Of a DNA stretch of 64,000 nucleotides, positions 16,744-26,208 are shown one piece after another. The notes beneath the pieces were generated by a model. It searched no databases. It saw only the letters and a program-made list of their open reading frames with translations, and was not told the DNA's origin. Numbering within the stretch: position 1 is the first letter of the stretch; each line of letters opens with the position of its first letter. The DNA is from CAWJMD01 sp963843835. Its GTDB lineage: Bacteria; Actinomycetota; Actinomycetes; Actinomycetales; CAWJMD01. The position numbers and the translations under genes were made by a program. The DNA lies in the NCBI GenBank assembly GCA_963843835.1, contig CAWJMD010000008.1, forward strand, positions 434,001 through 498,000, written 5' to 3'.

Positions 16744-17390
16744 AGATCAGCGGCACCGCAGACCTGGCCGCACCGCCCGACAAGGTGTTCTCGGCGCTCA
16801 ACGACCCGGCCGTCCTCGCGGCGACCATCCCGGGGGTCCAGGCGCTCGACCAGGTGGGCCCGGACAGGTACACGATGACCGTGACGGCCGGGGTCGCGTC
16901 GATCAAGGGCTCGTACGACGGTGAGGTGCGCCTGGCCGACCAGCAGCCACCGGACTCGTTCACCCTCCGCGCCAGCGGTTCCGGCGCACCCGGCACGGTG
17001 GACGCCACGGTGCGTGTCCGGCTCGAGGCCGCCGGCTCCGGGACCCACCTCGCCTACGACGCGGACGCGGTCGTCGGCGGCATGATCGGCGGTGTCGGGC
17101 AGCGGATGCTGACCGGCGTGTCCCGCAAGATGGCCGGGCAGTTCTTCGGCGCGGTCGACACCGTCATCGCGCAGGGCATCCCCGTGGCACCGGCCGCGGG
17201 CGAGGCAGTGGCACCGGTGGCGGGCGAGGAGCTCGTCCCGGCGGCGGGCATCCGCGTCCCGGCCGCCGCGGTCGCCGGCGACAACCGCGTACCGTTCTGG
17301 GTGGTGCTCGCCGGTGTCGGGGCGGGCGCGTTCTGGGCACTCGCCGGCGTCGTCGTCGGCTATGCCGTGTCACGACGGAGGAGGGACTGA
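16740..17390 (+). CDS. CoxG-like SRPBCC protein with C-terminal membrane anchor
   Basis: The protein is 216 residues. An SRPBCC (CoxG, CO dehydrogenase subunit G) domain occupies residues 1-145, beginning MKISGTADLAAPPDKVF. An Ala/Pro/Val linker follows, then one transmembrane helix near the C-terminus (FWVVLAGVGAGAFWALAGVV) and an RRRR tail. In CO dehydrogenase systems CoxG recruits the enzyme to the membrane or hands its electrons to quinone. Here it may anchor this hydroxylase similarly. Its ATG overlaps the large subunit stop (ATGA). Confidence 0.88.
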   Translation: MKISGTADLAAPPDKVFSALNDPAVLAATIPGVQALDQVGPDRYTMTVTAGVASIKGSYDGEVRLADQQPPDSFTLRASGSGAPGTVDATVRVRLEAAGSGTHLAYDADAVVGGMIGGVGQRMLTGVSRKMAGQFFGAVDTVIAQGIPVAPAAGEAVAPVAGEELVPAAGIRVPAAAVAGDNRVPFWVVLAGVGAGAFWALAGVVVGYAVSRRRRD

Positions 17391-18301
17391 TGCGCGCGTT
17401 CACCGCAGCCGCGCTGCAGCTGGCGCCCCTGGCCGAACCGCTCTCGCAGAGCACCATCGAGCGCAACTGCGCCACGGCGGCCGACTGGGTGCGGCGGTGC
17501 GTCGACGCGACCGGCGCGGAGCTGGTGGTGCTGCCGGAGACCGCCTCCACCGGGTTCACGCCCGGCTGCCCGCCCGAGGAGCTCTGGGACCTGGTGAGCT
17601 CGCTCCCCGGGCCGGTCACCGAGACCCTGCAGGAGGCCGCCCGCGCCACCGGGGCGCACCTCGTGTGGGGCACGTACGAGCGCGGACCCGAGCGCGGCGT
17701 CGTCTACAACACCAGCGTGCTGATCGCCCCCGACGGCGAGATCGTGTCCACGTACCGCAAGACCCACCCGTTCTGCACCGAGATCGTCACGCGCGGCGGC
17801 TGGGTCACTCCCGGTGACGAGGTCTCCGTCGTGGACACCGACCTCGGACGGATCGGGATGGCGATCTGCTTCGACGGCGACTACCCGGAGCTCTGGCGGA
17901 TCCAGGCCGTGCAGGGCGCCGAGGTGATCGCCCGTCCGTCCGCGCTGCTGCGCTCGGCCGACATCGCGGAGCTGACCAGCCGGGCCCGCGCGTACGACAA
18001 CCACGTCTACGTGGTGGCGTCGAACTCCACCGGGACCGACCCGGCCGGCGTGCACTACTTCGGCAACTCCCACATCGTCGACCCGACGTCGCACACGATC
18101 GCGCGGGCAGCCAGCCACGAGTGCTGGATCAGCGCGCGGCTCGACCCCGCCGACGCGATGTCGTCGATGACGCCGGGGTCCTCGGTCAAGCAGGGCTTCG
18201 ACCACCTCGCCGACCGCAACCTCGACCTGATCCGGAGGTACGCGGACGACCTGATGGCCCCCGCCAAGACGTCGTTCCCGTTCTCCCGGGCGGGGGAGTA
18301 A
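17390..18301 (+). CDS. Nitrilase superfamily carbon-nitrogen hydrolase
   Basis: The protein is 303 residues. The catalytic triad is visible: E50 (VLPETAS), K124 (STYRKTHPF) and C160 (MAICFDGDYPE). The superfamily cuts amide, ureido or nitrile C-N bonds. Position as the last gene of the hydroxylase operon, with its ATG overlapping the coxG stop (TGATG), implies a job in the same pathway. Candidate roles are hydrolysis of an amide such as malonamate, or of a carbamoyl group as in beta-ureidopropionase. The sequence alone does not choose between them. Confidence 0.88.
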   Translation: MRAFTAAALQLAPLAEPLSQSTIERNCATAADWVRRCVDATGAELVVLPETASTGFTPGCPPEELWDLVSSLPGPVTETLQEAARATGAHLVWGTYERGPERGVVYNTSVLIAPDGEIVSTYRKTHPFCTEIVTRGGWVTPGDEVSVVDTDLGRIGMAICFDGDYPELWRIQAVQGAEVIARPSALLRSADIAELTSRARAYDNHVYVVASNSTGTDPAGVHYFGNSHIVDPTSHTIARAASHECWISARLDPADAMSSMTPGSSVKQGFDHLADRNLDLIRRYADDLMAPAKTSFPFSRAGE

Positions 18302-18408
18302 CCCGGGGGTCGCCTTCGCCTCGTCTGGCCCCTTTGCGGTCTGGGCAGGTCGTCGCCCGGGGACTAGCGTCGAACTCGTCCGAACCACCGGTGACGAAGG
18401 GATGCGAC

Positions 18409-18792
18409 ATGTCCGGGCGAATTGTGCACTGCGAGCTCCCCTACGACGACGCGGACCGGGCCAAGCGCTTCTACCAGGAGGCGTTCGGCTGGGAGATGAG
18501 CGAGATGCCGGGGATGGAGTACACGACGTTCTCCACCGGCCCGTCAGGCGAGCAGGGCCCCACCGAGGCCGGCTACATCGGCGGTGGCATGGGCCCACGT
18601 GGCGAGAACATGCAGCAGACGATGATCACGATCGACGTCGACAACATCGACGACGCCCTGGCGAAGGTCGAGCAGCTCGGCGGGAGTGTGCTCACCAAGA
18701 GGACGCCGGTGGCTGACATGGGCTTCACGGCGTACTTCGCCGACTCGGAGGGCAACACCGTCGGGCTCTGGGAGACGGCGCGCCAGGGCTGA
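18409..18792 (+). CDS. VOC (glyoxalase/bleomycin-resistance) family protein
   Basis: The protein is 127 residues with a single pair of VOC beta-alpha-beta units. The first opens with IVHCELPYDDADRAKRFY, and the second ends in FADSEGNTVGLWE with the usual terminal Glu metal ligand. Such proteins act as metal-dependent lyases, isomerases or binding proteins; the function cannot be told from sequence. ATG 18409 has a GAAGGG-type ribosome-binding site. It is probably transcribed alone, from a -10-like TAGCGT near 18365. Confidence 0.85.
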   Translation: MSGRIVHCELPYDDADRAKRFYQEAFGWEMSEMPGMEYTTFSTGPSGEQGPTEAGYIGGGMGPRGENMQQTMITIDVDNIDDALAKVEQLGGSVLTKRTPVADMGFTAYFADSEGNTVGLWETARQG

Positions 18793-18873
18793 CCCGCGGC
18801 GGAGCCGGACAGACGGCACATCTCACGGGCCGAGAGCGGCCATGGCCGGGGTGCCGGGTGCCGGACGGCGACG

Positions 18874-18879
18874 TACGGT
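18874..18879 (+). promoter_or_regulatory. -10 element of a probable leaderless promoter for the AAA ATPase
   Basis: TACGGT matches TANNNT and ends six bases before the ATG at 18886. This predicts transcription starting at the start codon. Confidence 0.35.
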
Positions 18880-18885
18880 GCCGAG

Positions 18886-20334
18886 ATGAGCGAGGTCTCG
18901 TCCAGCCGCACATCATCCCTGGTGCCGTCCCCCGCCCCGGCGCACCTGCCCACCACCCTCGGCGCGCTGCGCGCGAGCGGTCACGTCTACCGCAGCGTCA
19001 AGGCCGAGCTGCGCCACAACCTGCTCGCCCTGATGGCGTCGGGCGCGTCACCGTCGCAGCGCTTCCCGGGGATCGTCGGTTTCGACGACACCGTGCTGCC
19101 GGAGCTCGAGCGCGCGCTCCTGGCCGGCCACGACGTGGTCCTGCTCGGGGAGCGCGGGCAGGGCAAGACGCGCCTGCTCCGGTCGCTGACCGCGCTGCTC
19201 GACGAGTGGACGCCGGTGATCGAGGGGTCCGAGCTGGGCGAGCACCCCTACGACCCGGTCGTCCCCGCGTCGGTGCACCGTGCCGTCGAGCTCGGCGACG
19301 ACCTGCCCGTCGCCTGGCGGCACCGCTCCCTGCGCTACTCCGAGAAGCTCGCCACGCCGGACACGAGCATCGGCGACCTGATCGGCGACGTCGACCCGGT
19401 CAAGGTGGCGCAAGGCCGCACCCTGGGTGACCCCGACACGATCCACTACGGCCTCGTGCCACGCGCCCACCGAGGCATCGTGGCGGTGAACGAGCTGCCC
19501 GACCTCGCCGAGCGCATCCAGGTCGGGCTCCTGAACGTCCTGGAGGAGAGGGACATCCAGGTCCGGGGGTACCAGCTCAGGCTGCCGCTCGACCTGCTCC
19601 TCGTGGCGACCGCGAACCCGGAGGACTACACGAACCGCGGACGCATCATCACGCCGCTGAAGGACCGCTTCGGGGCCGAGATCCGAACCCACTACCCACT
19701 GGCCCTGGACTCGGAGACCGACCTCGTGCTCCAGGAGGCCCAGCTCGTCGCCGAGGTCCCGGACCACGTCGTCGAGGTGGTGGCGCGCTTCACGCGCGGC
19801 GTCCGGGAGTCCCCGGCCGTCGACGCACGGTCCGGCGTCTCCGCTCGCTTCGCCGTGGCCGGCGTGGAGACGGTGGCGGCATCTGCCCTGCGCCGGGGAG
19901 CCCTGCGGGGCGAGCAGGACGCGGTCGCCCGTGTCGGTGACGCCGAGTCCATCGTCGGGACCCTCCGCGGCAAGGTCGAGTTCGAGTCCGGTCACGAGGG
20001 CCGCGAGACAGAGGTCCTGGCGCACCTGCTGAGAACCGCCGTGGCGGAGACGTTCCGAGCCCGGCTGGGTGGCGCGGACCTGAGTGGGTTCACGGCCCTG
20101 GTGGCCGAGGGCGAGACCATCGAGACGGGCGAGCTGGTCACGTCCGCGGAGGTGATGGCGCAGGTGGGCACGGTCAGTGGGCTGGCGAAGGTGCTGGACC
20201 GGCTCGGGCTGGGCGACGCCCCGAGCCCTGGCCACGCGGCGGCCGGCGTCGAGCTGGTGCTGGAGGGCCTGCACCTGACCCGGCGCCTGGCCAAGGACGC
20301 GACCGACGACGGACGGACGGTGTACGGCGGGTGA
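18886..20334 (+). CDS. AAA ATPase, magnesium-chelatase ChlI-like (Rv0958 type)
   Basis: The protein is 482 residues. The Walker A motif GERGQGKT is at residues 88-95, the Walker B-like segment reads GIVAVNELPDL, and sensor 1 is in LLLVATANPEDYTNRGRI. It is larger than typical MoxR/CoxD proteins and resembles the M. tuberculosis Rv0958 class, annotated as magnesium chelatase-like. It is coupled by a GTGA overlap to a VWA protein, forming an ATPase-VWA pair thought to act in remodelling or cofactor insertion. Proximity to the molybdenum hydroxylase might suggest a CoxDE-like role, but the separate promoter and intervening VOC gene argue against a strict link. Confidence 0.85.
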   Translation: MSEVSSSRTSSLVPSPAPAHLPTTLGALRASGHVYRSVKAELRHNLLALMASGASPSQRFPGIVGFDDTVLPELERALLAGHDVVLLGERGQGKTRLLRSLTALLDEWTPVIEGSELGEHPYDPVVPASVHRAVELGDDLPVAWRHRSLRYSEKLATPDTSIGDLIGDVDPVKVAQGRTLGDPDTIHYGLVPRAHRGIVAVNELPDLAERIQVGLLNVLEERDIQVRGYQLRLPLDLLLVATANPEDYTNRGRIITPLKDRFGAEIRTHYPLALDSETDLVLQEAQLVAEVPDHVVEVVARFTRGVRESPAVDARSGVSARFAVAGVETVAASALRRGALRGEQDAVARVGDAESIVGTLRGKVEFESGHEGRETEVLAHLLRTAVAETFRARLGGADLSGFTALVAEGETIETGELVTSAEVMAQVGTVSGLAKVLDRLGLGDAPSPGHAAAGVELVLEGLHLTRRLAKDATDDGRTVYGG

Positions 20335-22394
20335 GCGCAGCGGCCGGGGCCGGCGGCGGTGCGGCGCACGAGCGCCGCTACCGCTACGGCGCCTGGTCCG
20401 GCGGCCCGGACCCCCTGGCGGCGCCCTACGACGTGAGGGCAGCTGTCGACGCGGTGGGGGAGGAGGTGCTGGCCGGTGGCAGCCTGCGCGAGGCGCTGCG
20501 CGACCTGCTCCGGCGCGGCACCGAGGAGGGACGCGGCCTCGACGACCTGGAGGCCCGGGCCCGCCGGATGCGCCAGGAGGTGAAGAGGAGAGGTCGCCTC
20601 GACGGAACGGTCACCCGCGCAAGGGCGCTGCTCGACCAGGCGCTGGCGGCCGAGCGCGACGCGCTGGCCGACCGGGAGGCGGCCGCCCGGGGCGAGGACG
20701 GGACAGGTGAGCCGGACCTGGACGCGCAGTTCGTGCAGGCGCGGCTCGACGCGCTGCCGCGGTCGACGGCCGCCGCCGTCCGCGAGCTCGCCGACTATGA
20801 CTGGGTCTCCGACGAGGCGCGGGCTGCGTACGAACAGATCCTCGACGACCTGCGCGGCGAGGTCCTCGACCAGCGCTTCGCCGGCATGCGCGACGCGCTC
20901 CGGGCGATGCGCGGCGACGGGGACCCCGGGCGCGACCCGGCCGCGTCCCAGCGGTTGCGGGAGATGCTGGAGGACCTCAACGACCTGCTGGCCCAGCACG
21001 CCGCCGGGCAGGACACCACGGACGCCTTCCGCGAGTTCATGGAGCGCCACGGCGACCTGTTCCCCGACGACCCGCAGGACACCGAGGAGCTGATCGACTC
21101 GCTCGCCCGGCAGGCCGCGGCCGCCGAGCAGCTGATGCGGTCCCTGTCACCGGCCCAGCGCGAGGAGCTGGGGCAGCTGATGGCGCAGGCGCTCGAGGGT
21201 TCGGGTCTCGCTGACCAGATGGCGGCCCTGCAGGAGAACCTGCGCGCGCTGCGGCCCGACCTGCCGTGGGACCGGGCGCAGCGCATGCAGGGGGACGAGC
21301 CGCTGGGGTACGGGGCGGCCACCGGTGCCCTGGGCGAGCTCGCCGACCTCGACGACCTGATCGAGCAGCTGGGCCAGGAGCACGCCGGCGCCACCCTCGA
21401 CGACGTGGACGTCGCCGCGGTCGAGCGCCGGCTCGGACGCGGTGCGGCGGACGACGTGCGCCGCCTCGCGGAACTCGAGAGCGAGCTGCGCCGCCAGGGC
21501 TGGCTCACGCGCGGCGACGAGGGCTGGACGCTGAGCCCCAAGGCCCTCCGCAGGCTGGGCAGCACGGCACTCCGTCACGTCTTCGCCGACCTCGAGAGCG
21601 GCCGACGGGGACAGCACGACCTGCGGTCCGCGGGAGCCGCGGGGGAGGCGACAGGCGCCAGCCGGGCGTGGGAGTTCGGTGACACCCAGCCCCTCGACGT
21701 GGTGCGCACGGTCGGCAACGCGCTGCGCCGCACAGCGGGCACGGCGGCCGCCGACACGAGCGGGGCGGTCGCCCTCGACGTGGCGGACTTCGAGGTGGTC
21801 GAGACCGAGCGGCGGGCGGGCGCTGCGGTCGCCTTGTGCGTCGACCTGTCGTTCTCGATGGTGGCCGAGGGCCGGTGGGGTCCGATGAAGCAGACCGCGC
21901 TGGCCCTGGCGCACCTGGTCGCCACCCGGTTCCCCCAGGACGCCTTGCAGATCATCGGCTTCGGCCGCTACGCGATGCCTCTGACCCAGGTGGAGCTGGC
22001 CGGCGTGGAGCCGGACTACCAGCAGGGGACCAACCTCGCCCACGCCCTCGCCCTGGCAGGGCGGCACGTGCGACGCCACAGCGCGTCCGACCCCGTCGTG
22101 CTGGTCGTGACCGACGGCGAGCCCACCGCCCACCTCGGTCCGGACGGCGAGGCGCTGTTCATGTGGCCGCCGCACCCGTCGACGATCCAGGCCACCGTGC
22201 AGCAGGTCGACCAGCTCGCTCGCTACGGGGCCGTGCTCAACGTCTTCATGCTCGGTGAGGACGCCGGACTGCGCCGCTTCGTCGACGCCGTCGCGCGCCG
22301 CGCCGGCGGGCGGGTGCTGACGCCGTCGGCGCAGGATCTCGGACGCTACGTGGTCAGCGACTACCTGCGCGCGCGCCGCGGTCGGCGCGGCTGA
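20331..22394 (+). CDS. VWA domain protein, partner of the AAA ATPase (Rv0959 type)
   Basis: The protein is 687 residues. A long charged helical region (residues 1-480) precedes a C-terminal von Willebrand A domain. The complete MIDAS site is visible: D505-x-S507-x-S509 in CVDLSFSM, Thr in YQQGTNLAHA, and Asp in VVTDGEPTAH. The domain should bind a divalent metal and a partner protein. GTG 20331 overlaps the ATPase stop. The length and order match the Rv0958-Rv0959 pair of mycobacteria as I recall it; the cellular role of that pair is not established. Confidence 0.85.
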   Translation: MSAAAGAGGGAAHERRYRYGAWSGGPDPLAAPYDVRAAVDAVGEEVLAGGSLREALRDLLRRGTEEGRGLDDLEARARRMRQEVKRRGRLDGTVTRARALLDQALAAERDALADREAAARGEDGTGEPDLDAQFVQARLDALPRSTAAAVRELADYDWVSDEARAAYEQILDDLRGEVLDQRFAGMRDALRAMRGDGDPGRDPAASQRLREMLEDLNDLLAQHAAGQDTTDAFREFMERHGDLFPDDPQDTEELIDSLARQAAAAEQLMRSLSPAQREELGQLMAQALEGSGLADQMAALQENLRALRPDLPWDRAQRMQGDEPLGYGAATGALGELADLDDLIEQLGQEHAGATLDDVDVAAVERRLGRGAADDVRRLAELESELRRQGWLTRGDEGWTLSPKALRRLGSTALRHVFADLESGRRGQHDLRSAGAAGEATGASRAWEFGDTQPLDVVRTVGNALRRTAGTAAADTSGAVALDVADFEVVETERRAGAAVALCVDLSFSMVAEGRWGPMKQTALALAHLVATRFPQDALQIIGFGRYAMPLTQVELAGVEPDYQQGTNLAHALALAGRHVRRHSASDPVVLVVTDGEPTAHLGPDGEALFMWPPHPSTIQATVQQVDQLARYGAVLNVFMLGEDAGLRRFVDAVARRAGGRVLTPSAQDLGRYVVSDYLRARRGRRG

Positions 22395-22484
22395 TCCCCA
22401 CCGCGCCCGCCTCCACGGCCACGCAACGTCCTCCGACCGGTCCCTTGACGGCCGCTGGGTGCGCTCGCCGACCTGCGCTCGCGG

Positions 22485-22748
22485 ATGCGCGTGGCCACGC
22501 TGCGCCGAGGATCGAGACGAATCGGCGACGAGACCTGGACGACCACCATGGTCGGAGGGCAGCTCGAGCTGGCCGACGAGTCGTTCTGGGTGGCGGAGGA
22601 CATGCGCATCACCGGGACCGACGACCCGGATCGTCTCGGGCAGGAGCAGAGCGACACCTCGGCGGACCCGCTCGTCCTCGACGGGAACGCCGTGGTGTCG
22701 GTCCTCTCGCCCGCCTGGGAGGACGAGGGCCGGCAGCGGTTCGCCTGA
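22485..22748 (+). CDS. Hypothetical 87-residue protein
   Basis: The reading frame is open from ATG 22485 to a TGA, with no recognised domain. The N-terminus is Arg-rich; the rest is acidic (GGQLELADESFWVAED). No clear ribosome-binding site is seen. The frame is open a further 12 codons upstream without a start codon, so it could be a remnant of a longer gene. It lies between the VWA gene and the convergent FUSC gene. Confidence 0.35.
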   Translation: MRVATLRRGSRRIGDETWTTTMVGGQLELADESFWVAEDMRITGTDDPDRLGQEQSDTSADPLVLDGNAVVSVLSPAWEDEGRQRFA

Positions 22749-22794
22749 GCGGTTCGTCCCGGCTGGACGAGCGCGCCACCGACGACGGGTCGGC

Positions 22795-23964
22795 CTACCG
22801 GGGCGCCTCGAGGTCGTCGCGGCTGACACGCCTGGGCATCGGCGGCACGGCCCGCAGCGCCGCGTCGTGCATCAACCCGGCCACCTGCAGCAGGTCGACC
22901 ACGACCGAGCGCAGCTGCGCGATGACCACGTCACCCGCGAGAGCCTCGCTGCGTGGCAGGGCCGTGCTGGCCTCGCCGACGGCCTGCAGCTTCGCCACCG
23001 CCGACGTGCGGCCACGCCCATCCAGCAGGTCGCGTGACAGCTGCTCGGTGGCGTCGGCGAGCTGGTCCATCAGCCGCGCGGTGGCGCCCGGCACCGGCTC
23101 CTCGCGCCAGGAGGTCACCGTCACCCGGCGCAGCAGCACCCTGACGTTGTGCATGCACCGGTCGAGGGGGACGACGAGATCGGCGATCCGCAGCAGACCG
23201 GGCCGGTGGTGCCGTCGCAGCGGTGAGATCCGCACGACGTCGAGCCCCTCGGACGCGGCGGCCTGCAGGTCGTCCAGCACCCGCTGGCCCGCCCGTGCCC
23301 GCTCCAGCGCGCGGCCGGCGCGCTCGGTGTCGCCGTCGCCGGCGCTCGTGGCGGCCTCGCGCAGCAGCTCCGCCACCTCGGTCACGGCGGCGGCGGCCAG
23401 ACGTCGCGGCCGCACGAGGGGGGTCGCCGGCACGACGGCCGCCACCAGCAGCGCGACAACGCCGCCGAGCAGCGCGTCGTACCAGCGCGACAGACCGGCC
23501 GACGGGTCGGGCAGCAGCGTGGTGACGATGACGGCCTGCACCCCGGCCTGGGTGGTGAGCACCGCACCCGCCCCGACGAGCACGGCCACGGCCATCGAGG
23601 CGCCGACGACGAGGGCGATCTGCCAGGGGCCGGTGCCGAAGAAGGAGACGAAGAGGTCGCCCACCCCGACACCGACCGCGACGCCCGCCACGACCTCCAG
23701 CACGCGGGAGAGGCGGTTGCCGTAGTTGAGCCCGAGCGCGACGACGGCGGCGACCGGGGCGAAGAACGGCGTGGCGTGGTCCAGCAGGCCGCGGGCCAGC
23801 AGCCACGCCAGGGTCGCGGCGAGCGCGCACTGGCCGACCTGCCAGCCGCGCTGCCGCAGGCGCTCGACGCGCACCACGGCCGAGTCGCGGACGGCTCGCC
23901 GCAGGCGTCCGGGCAGCGACGAGTCCTGCGAGAGCTTCCTCAGGGGCCACCCGGCGCGCGCCAC
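22795..23964 (-). CDS. FUSC/aromatic acid exporter family membrane protein
   Basis: The protein is 389 residues. The N-terminal half contains several membrane helices (GQCALAATLAWLLARGLL, FFAPVAAVVALGLNYG, VVAGVAVGVGVGDLF, LLGGVVALLVAAVVP), and the C-terminal half is a soluble helical region. This is the layout of FUSC/YccS-type proteins linked to export of aromatic acids and related compounds. The start is GTG 23964. It is divergent from hyuA, with 131 bases between. The substrate is unknown. Confidence 0.8.
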   Translation of the reverse strand: MARAGWPLRKLSQDSSLPGRLRRAVRDSAVVRVERLRQRGWQVGQCALAATLAWLLARGLLDHATPFFAPVAAVVALGLNYGNRLSRVLEVVAGVAVGVGVGDLFVSFFGTGPWQIALVVGASMAVAVLVGAGAVLTTQAGVQAVIVTTLLPDPSAGLSRWYDALLGGVVALLVAAVVPATPLVRPRRLAAAAVTEVAELLREAATSAGDGDTERAGRALERARAGQRVLDDLQAAASEGLDVVRISPLRRHHRPGLLRIADLVVPLDRCMHNVRVLLRRVTVTSWREEPVPGATARLMDQLADATEQLSRDLLDGRGRTSAVAKLQAVGEASTALPRSEALAGDVVIAQLRSVVVDLLQVAGLMHDAALRAVPPMPRRVSRDDLEAPR

Positions 23965-24095
23965 GACTCGATCATGCCCTCAGGGGACCTGCCAACGAAC
24001 ACCGCCCGCTCATGGCAGGACGTGACGACGTGCTACCCGCCCGTCGGGGGTGGAATGCCTGCAGGTACTTCGACCCGCCGCAGCCGGGAGGCCCC

Positions 24096-26208
24096 GTGAG
24101 CACGCGCAGGATCCGAATCGGCATCGACACCGGGGGCACGTTCACCGACGTCGTCGCCGTCGACGAGGACTCGGGCGAGGTGGTCACCACCAAGACCCCC
24201 TCGACCCCCGTCGACCCCGCGGAGGGCTTCCTCGCCGGCATCGAGAAGGTGCTCGCCCGGCTCTCCTCCGACGGGGAGCCCGTCGGTGGTGAGGCCCTCA
24301 CCGCGGTGAGCCACGGCACCACGGTCGCGACGAACAAGCTGCTCGAGGGCAAGGTCGAGAACCTCGGCTTCGTCACGACCGAGGGCTACCGGCACATTCT
24401 CGAGATCGCCCGCCAGTCGGTGCCGGACGGCTACGGCAACTCCTACTTCTGGGTGAAGCCGGCGCGCATCGTCCCGGCGGACCGCGTGCGCACCGTCGGC
24501 GGGCGGCTCGCCGTGGACGGGTCCGAGGTGAGGCCCTTCGACGAGGAGCAGGCCGTCGCGGCCGCGCGCTTCTTCCGCGACCTGGGGATCTCGACGATCG
24601 GGGTGTGCTTCCTGCACGCCTACGCGAACCCCGAGCACGAGGAGCGGATGCGCGAGGTGATCGAGCGTGAGCACCCGGAGGCGACGGTCAGCATCTCGAG
24701 CGAGGTGCTCCGCGAGTACCGCGAGTACGAGCGCTCGGTGACGACGCTGGTCGACGCGGCGGTCAAGCCCAACATCCGCCGGTACGTGCAGAACATCGCC
24801 ACACGCCTCGCGGACTTCGCGACCACCGAGGGCACGCCGCGGGACGTGCCGTTCTACGTGATGAAGTCCAACGGCGGCGTGCTGTCGGCTGCGGAGGTCG
24901 TCAAGCAGCCGATCACCACGGTCCTCTCCGGCCCGGCGGCCGGTGCTCTGGGTGCGGCGCTCGTGGCGAGCGAGGCCGGGGTCTCCAAGGTGCTGACGTG
25001 TGACGGCGGCGGAACGTCCACCGACGTGACCGTGGTCGTGGACGGGCAGCCCGCCCTGACGACCGAGGGGACGGTGGGTGCCTACCCGTCCAAGATCCCG
25101 ATGATCGACGTCGTCACGGTCGGTGCCGGCGGAGGCTCCATCGCCTGGGTGACCCCCGAGGGCACCCTGAAGGTCGGTCCCCAGTCGGCGGGCGCCGACC
25201 CCGGTCCGCTCTGCTACCGCAAGGGCGGCACCGCGCCGACGATCACGGACGCCCACGTGCTGCTCGGGCGCATCCCCCCGCACCTGCTGGGCGGCGAGAT
25301 CCCGCTCGACGTGGAGGCCGCCGGCGACGGCGTCACCGCCCTGGCGGAGCGGCTCGGCATGGGGCTGGAGGAGTGCGCCGCGGGCATCCTCGAGATCTCG
25401 GCGTGGAACCAGGCCAACGCCCTGCGCCAGATCAGCGTCAAGCGCGGCCTCGACGTCCGCGACTTCACGCTCGTCACGTTCGGCGGGTCGGGGTCCCTGC
25501 TGGCCTGCCGGCTCGTGGACGTGCTGGGGCTCGCGGGCGTGCTCGTGCCGCCGAACCCCGGCAACCTCTCCGCCTTCGGCCTGCTCACGGTGGACGTACG
25601 CAACGACTACGTACGCACGCACGTACGCCGGCACGACCGGCTCGATCACGGCACCGTCCAACAGGTCCTCGACGAGCTCACAGCCGATGCCGACAAGGCC
25701 CTTGCCGCAGAGGGTTTCGGCTCGGACGAGCGACAGTTCGTCCGCACGGCGGACCTCCGCTACTACGGTCAGGCGTTCGAGGTGCGGGTCGACCTGCCGG
25801 CCGGCGGAGCGGTTCGACGAGGCCCTCGCCACCGCAGACGGCGGAGGCCTTCCACGCCGAGCACCGGGCGCTGTACGGGTACGACTTCTCGGACGACCCC
25901 ACGCCAGCACGTCGAGTGGGTGAACCTGCGCGTCACCGGCGTCGGCCCGATCAAGCGACCCGACCTGCCGAGGGTGGCCGCCGGCACCGGGGCTGAGGCC
26001 GCCCGCACCGGGACGCGCCAGGCGCTACTTCGACGAGTGGATGAGGGCCACGCTCTACGAGCGCTCGCGGCTCGGCCACGGCGACGTGCTGCACGGGCCC
26101 GCCGTGATCGAGGAGTTCGGCTCGACCATTCCTCTGCACCCCGGCTTCCGGGCCGAGGTCGACGGCTTCGGCAACGTCCTGATCACGCGAGAGGTGGCGT
26201 CACGATGA
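24096..26208 (+). pseudogene. hyuA: Hydantoinase A/oxoprolinase N-terminal type subunit, interrupted by four frameshifts
   Basis: HyuA-family subunits form ATP-dependent amidohydrolases or carboxylases with HyuB (N-methylhydantoinase, 5-oxoprolinase, acetone carboxylase). The actin-like ATPase motif GIDTGGTFTDVV is at the N-terminus, followed by AVSHGTTVATN and GTSTDVTVV. GTG 24096 has GGGAGG five bases upstream. Family-like sequence runs intact to about 25800, then changes frame four times. Extra single bases are inferred near 25804, 25839, 25904 and 26021. Removing them restores RFDEALATA, EAFHAEHRALYGYDF, HVEWVNLRVTGVG and YFDEWMRATLYERSRL, giving about 702 residues, the normal length. Without repair the frame runs accidentally into hyuB. 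Sequencing error is likelier than decay. Confidence 0.85.

Noticed and set aside
12873..17390. Aerobic carbon monoxide dehydrogenase
   Set aside because: Gene order and CoxG fit, but the catalytic AYxCSFR loop is missing and PYRGAGRPQG is present, so the enzyme belongs to the wider hydroxylase group.
18886..22394. CoxD/CoxE maturation proteins for the hydroxylase
   Set aside because: The ATPase (482 residues) and VWA protein (687 residues) fit the Rv0958/Rv0959 pair better in size and layout. They have their own promoter-like element, and a VOC gene intervenes.
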